A DNA stretch of 15,775 bases from Nitrospirota bacterium (GTDB taxonomy: Bacteria > Nitrospirota > Nitrospiria > Nitrospirales > UBA8639). The notes beneath the pieces were generated by a model, which searched no databases, was not told the origin of the DNA, and worked only from the letters and a program-made list of their open reading frames with translations. The translations under genes were made by a program, and so were the position numbers. The DNA is taken from the NCBI GenBank assembly GCA_029865515.1, contig JAOUGQ010000046.1, forward strand, positions 1 to 15,775, in the 5' to 3' direction. Of this stretch, positions 13,100 through 15,775 are shown piece after piece. Numbering within the stretch: position 1 is the stretch's first letter; the number at the start of each line of letters is the position of its first letter.

Positions 13100-13891
13100 G
13101 TGAACATACGGGTGCTGGGTTCCCACGGATCTGATCTGCTTCTCAAGGGACCCGCTGGCCTAAAAATCTGCCGGAGTGTGGGATTTCTCGTCAATAAGGT
13201 CCTGATGGTGGATGCCGGAACGTTGGCCTCCGGTCTGACCCTGGATGAACAAAAACAAGTCAAACACATTCTACTTTCCCACTTGCATCTAGACCACATC
13301 AAAGGTATTCCGCCACTGGTAGACAATCTTTCCGGGCTGGTCGACCATCAAGTCGTGGTGGCAGGACTTTCCTCGGTGATGGAAGGTCTGCAGAAGCATG
13401 TGTTTAACGATATGGTTTTTCCGGATTTTTTCAACATCCAAGGGCCGCGTCATTCCGTCCTCCGTGCACAAGGCCTCGAAGCCAAAAAGACGGTCAACCT
13501 TTCCGGCGGGGTCAGCGCGACACCTGTGCTCGTCAATCATACGGTGGAAACGGCGGGTTTTGTCATTCGGGATGACCGTGCCGCATGGATCTACAGTGGG
13601 GATACCCATCTCACAGAGGAAATTTGGCGAGTGGCCGCAAAGACACCCGATCTCAAGGGCATCTTTATTGAAGTGTCCTTTCCTGACTCCATGATGGACA
13701 TCGCGATTCAAAGTAAGCATCTCACCCCGACACTGCTTGCCAAGGAATTTCGAAAAATCGGCAAACCCGATCTGCCCCTCTATGTCTACCATATGAAGCC
13801 CACTGTGCGTGAAGCCATCATTCAAGAAATTGCCCAACTTGATATTGCACACGTCACAGTTTTGGAAGAAGGGCAGGAAATAGAATTGTAG
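13100..13891 (+). CDS. Class II 3',5'-cyclic-nucleotide phosphodiesterase-like protein (metallo-beta-lactamase fold)
   Basis: The 263 residues show the metallo-beta-lactamase metal motif LLSHLHLDHIKGIPPLVDN (His61, His63, Asp65, His66). Later ligands are His147 (LVNHTVETAGF), Asp168 (YSGDTHLTEE) and His231 (YVYHMKP). The blocks IFIEVSFPDS (188-197), SKHLTP (205-210) and LYVYHMKP are typical of the class II cAMP phosphodiesterase family (yeast PDE1 type) rather than glyoxalase II or RNase Z. It would hydrolyse cAMP or cGMP in the cytoplasm, though many bacterial members are uncharacterised. The start is GTG 13100, preceded by AAAGGA at 13089-13093. It stands alone, with 245 bp upstream after the tRNA terminator and 234 bp before the kinase gene. 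Substrate is inferred from family resemblance. Confidence 0.78.
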   Translation: MNIRVLGSHGSDLLLKGPAGLKICRSVGFLVNKVLMVDAGTLASGLTLDEQKQVKHILLSHLHLDHIKGIPPLVDNLSGLVDHQVVVAGLSSVMEGLQKHVFNDMVFPDFFNIQGPRHSVLRAQGLEAKKTVNLSGGVSATPVLVNHTVETAGFVIRDDRAAWIYSGDTHLTEEIWRVAAKTPDLKGIFIEVSFPDSMMDIAIQSKHLTPTLLAKEFRKIGKPDLPLYVYHMKPTVREAIIQEIAQLDIAHVTVLEEGQEIEL

Positions 13892-13989
13892 AGCAGCCAT
13901 CCTTCCTTCTCCCCGGCTTCCCCATCAAAAGTTTTTCCGGTTTCCCGAAGACTCCAAAAATATGATGAGGGTCTTAAATCCCGATTTTC

Positions 13990-14031
13990 CCCCTGGAGTT
14001 GTCCTTTCAGGGGCCTGCAAGCTTTTTTTTT
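13990..14031 (+). terminator. Weak terminator-like hairpin after the phosphodiesterase gene
   Basis: CCCCTG (13990-13995) and CAGGGG (14008-14013) form a 6-bp GC-rich stem with a 12-nt loop. A run of nine T begins at 14023. The nine-base gap between stem and T-run is longer than ideal, so this is a tentative terminator. Confidence 0.35.
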
Positions 14032-14125
14032 GTAAATTTGCTAACCTTTCCCGATTAACTCCCCTGATGTGATTCTGGCAAGATCCAAAATTTGATTCCA
14101 CATTGACCCCATTCGGGAGCCAGTT

Positions 14126-15406
14126 ATGAATCCATCGAACCAACAGGATCGCAAAGAGCGTGAATTGGAAGCCGCCCGGCGAATTAGCGAAGCGCTTTTT
14201 CAGCATCTCAGCGTGGAAGATCTGGTGAAGCAAGGACTAAAAATCGCCTTGGAGGTGGTGAACTGCCAAGCCGGTTGCGTGCTATTGGCCAATCCGGAAA
14301 CAAAGGAATTGGTGTTTTACCATGCGATTGGTGACCGTCCTCCAAAACCGGGAACGGCATTTCCGTGGACGCAGGGGATTGCGGGAACCGTTTTCGCCAC
14401 AGGCGAGCCCATTGTGATTAAAGATGCCAAGGAAGATCGCCGCCATCTTGAGGAAATCGATCACATGACCGGATTCCACACCCAGGATATGATTGCCATT
14501 CCTCTCAAACGATGGGAAGGAGATCCCATTGGAGTCCTGGAGGTGATGAATAAGCGGGATGACAGGTTAAATCAGGACGACGTGGCCATCCTAACCATCA
14601 TAGGAGCCTTTACCGCACTGTCTATCGAACAGGCCCGGTTATTTCAAGAAGCCAAATTAGCGGAGGTCGCTCGCATCCTGGGAAACATCGGGCATGATGT
14701 TAAAAATATGCTGATGCCCGTATTGTGCGGGGCCTCCCTCCTGAAAGATGAGATCAACGAAGTCTTTGCGAGTCTCCCCGAGTATGATCCGAACAAAGTC
14801 CGGGTCAGCCATGAGACATGCCTTGAAGTGATTGAGATGGTGGCGAATAACGCCAAACGGATTCAAGAGCGCGTCAAAGAAATTGCCGATTGCGTGAAAG
14901 GATTGACGAGCCCGCCACGGTTTGCTCCCTGCAAGCTGCATCACGTTGTCGCGTCCGTGTTTGACACGTTGAAACTGATGGCTCAGGACAAAGGGATTAC
15001 GCTGCTTCATGAGGGAATGTCGGATTTGCCGGAGATGCAAGCCGATGAATCACGGTTGTTCAACGCCTTTTATAACCTGGTCAACAACGCCATCGCCGAA
15101 GTTCCCAAAGGCGGGTCAATTACGATCAAGGGACAAATCGAACCAAAGGGAAAGACGATTCACGTGTCCGTCATTGATACCGGAAGAGGAATGCCGGCCG
15201 AAATTCGAGACACCTTATTCACTCCAAGAGTGATCAGCCGAAAACAGGGGGGGACGGGGTTGGGAACAAAAATTGTCAAGGATGTGATCGACGCGCATTC
15301 GGGAGTCATCGCGGTAGAAAGTGAAATGAACGTGGGAACCATTTTTCACATTCATCTACCGATTGAAGTATCGACAGGCTTGCCTGCGGATAACCTCGTT
15401 CCCTGA
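14126..15406 (+). CDS. GAF-domain sensor histidine kinase
   Basis: This 426-residue protein has no membrane segment and should be a soluble sensor kinase. A GAF domain occupies about residues 15-175 (EDLVKQGLKIALEVVNCQAG, then TQGIAGTVFATGEPIVIKDA and IAIPLKRWEGDPIGVLEVMN). The dimerisation/phosphoacceptor region follows with NIGHDVKNMLMP, placing the likely phosphorylated histidine at His190. The ATPase domain shows the N box (FYNLVNNAIAEV, around 315-326), G1 VIDTGRGMP (349-357) and G2 GGTGLG (375-380). The H box is HDVKN instead of the usual HELRTP or HEIKNP, which places it near the NtrB-like group. No response regulator gene is visible nearby. ATG 14126 follows GGGAG at good spacing. The GAF ligand is unknown. 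A CHASE2 protein gene begins 157 bp downstream. Confidence 0.88.
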   Translation: MNPSNQQDRKERELEAARRISEALFQHLSVEDLVKQGLKIALEVVNCQAGCVLLANPETKELVFYHAIGDRPPKPGTAFPWTQGIAGTVFATGEPIVIKDAKEDRRHLEEIDHMTGFHTQDMIAIPLKRWEGDPIGVLEVMNKRDDRLNQDDVAILTIIGAFTALSIEQARLFQEAKLAEVARILGNIGHDVKNMLMPVLCGASLLKDEINEVFASLPEYDPNKVRVSHETCLEVIEMVANNAKRIQERVKEIADCVKGLTSPPRFAPCKLHHVVASVFDTLKLMAQDKGITLLHEGMSDLPEMQADESRLFNAFYNLVNNAIAEVPKGGSITIKGQIEPKGKTIHVSVIDTGRGMPAEIRDTLFTPRVISRKQGGTGLGTKIVKDVIDAHSGVIAVESEMNVGTIFHIHLPIEVSTGLPADNLVP

Positions 15407-15562
15407 CTTCCTCATACTTGGTCCCGAGGCGAGAACCGTGTTGGTCCCTGTCCATTGCCCCCAACAGAGCTATTATCTCGCGCGTCATCGGAAAAACCCC
15501 CAGAAAAGATCTTTCCGTTTTCTCCTCCCCTCCGGAGTATCCGAACCGTTAAAAGGATTCTT

Positions 15563-15775
15563 GTGAATCAGTCTCTTTATCGTGCTCCCGCCTTTCAAAT
15601 TGGTGTCATTACGCTCCTCGTCTTTCTCGGTATTCTTGGGCTTCGGTGGGAAGGATATCTGGAAAGTGCAGAGTTAGATGCCTACGACTGGTCGTTGCGT
15701 CTTCGTCCGGTCAAACCAGGACCTACTTCTCCGATTACCCTGGTGGCCATAACCGACGAAGATATTCGGGAATTA
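15563..15775 (+). CDS. N-terminus of a CHASE2-domain sensor protein (cut by window edge)
   Basis: An open frame starts at GTG 15563 after AAAGGA (15552-15557) and runs 71 codons to the window end. It opens with a short polar stretch, then one membrane segment (about residues 11-26, FQIGVITLLVFLGILG), then ELDAYDWSLRLRP and ITLVAITDEDI. That order, membrane anchor followed by a YDxxxRxR motif and a strand ending in a D-E-D turn, is the opening of CHASE2, an extracytoplasmic sensor domain. CHASE2 proteins usually end in an adenylate/guanylate cyclase, Ser/Thr kinase or histidine kinase; the output domain lies outside the window. No terminator separates it from the GAF kinase gene, so they may be co-transcribed. 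Confidence 0.75.
   Translation, partial: MNQSLYRAPAFQIGVITLLVFLGILGLRWEGYLESAELDAYDWSLRLRPVKPGPTSPITLVAITDEDIREL

Noticed and set aside
13289..13900. Minus-strand frame of 203 codons opposite the phosphodiesterase-like gene
   Set aside because: The plus-strand protein has all metal ligands and a good ribosome site; the antisense frame has no motif.
1..15775. CRISPR array, phage genes or an intact insertion sequence
   Set aside because: No regularly spaced direct repeats, transposase, capsid or Cas motifs were seen anywhere in the window.

Overview
The window reads as a chromosomal segment of an autotrophic Nitrospirota bacterium, most likely Nitrospira or a close relative. The main reason is the gene set at 8247-12248. 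It encodes a multi-subunit 2-oxoacid:ferredoxin oxidoreductase of the Hydrogenobacter/Nitrospira type, with separate alpha, beta, gamma and delta chains plus a small extra subunit, used in the reductive TCA cycle. Base composition looks close to 50% GC, which would suit a marine Nitrospira lineage, but that is a weak inference. No phage, insertion sequence or CRISPR array is recognisable.

Layout: (1) 1-563 has no convincing gene. It holds an 11-bp direct repeat and several clean inverted repeats that look like a structured intergenic element. (2) 564-7315 is a run of seven minus-strand genes, read right to left: cysQ, trmFO, xerC, hslV, hslU, argB and a nicotinamidase-like pncA. trmFO-xerC-hslV-hslU is the conserved block also known as codV-codW-codX in Firmicutes. 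Its genes overlap or nearly touch, so they are probably translated together. A sigma70-like promoter overlaps the cysQ stop codon and could drive trmFO onward. (3) 7408-7887 encodes a small plus-strand membrane protein, divergent from cysQ. (4) 7888-8246 contains a near-consensus promoter (TTGACA-18-TATACT) and a leader of about 170 nt with a hairpin, ahead of the oxidoreductase genes. (5) 8247-12248 is the oxidoreductase operon, closed by a strong intrinsic terminator at 12261-12308. (6) 12369-12632 encodes a small acidic protein of unknown function. tRNA-Asn(GTT) follows with its own terminator. (7) 13100-15775 holds a class II cyclic-nucleotide phosphodiesterase-like metallo-beta-lactamase-fold protein, a GAF-histidine kinase, and the N-terminus of a CHASE2 sensor protein cut by the window edge.

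Working together: the oxidoreductase would use reduced ferredoxin to carboxylate acetyl-CoA or succinyl-CoA, giving pyruvate or 2-oxoglutarate. The sequence alone does not settle which. The minus-strand block covers sulfur/nucleotide salvage (CysQ), tRNA m5U54 methylation (TrmFO), chromosome dimer resolution (XerC), regulated proteolysis (HslUV), arginine synthesis (ArgB) and NAD salvage (PncA-like). The right-hand genes look like signalling, possibly including cyclic-nucleotide turnover if the CHASE2 protein ends in a cyclase. The least explained items are the oxidoreductase leader, the extra oxidoreductase subunit, the small acidic protein and the structured repeat region at the left edge.
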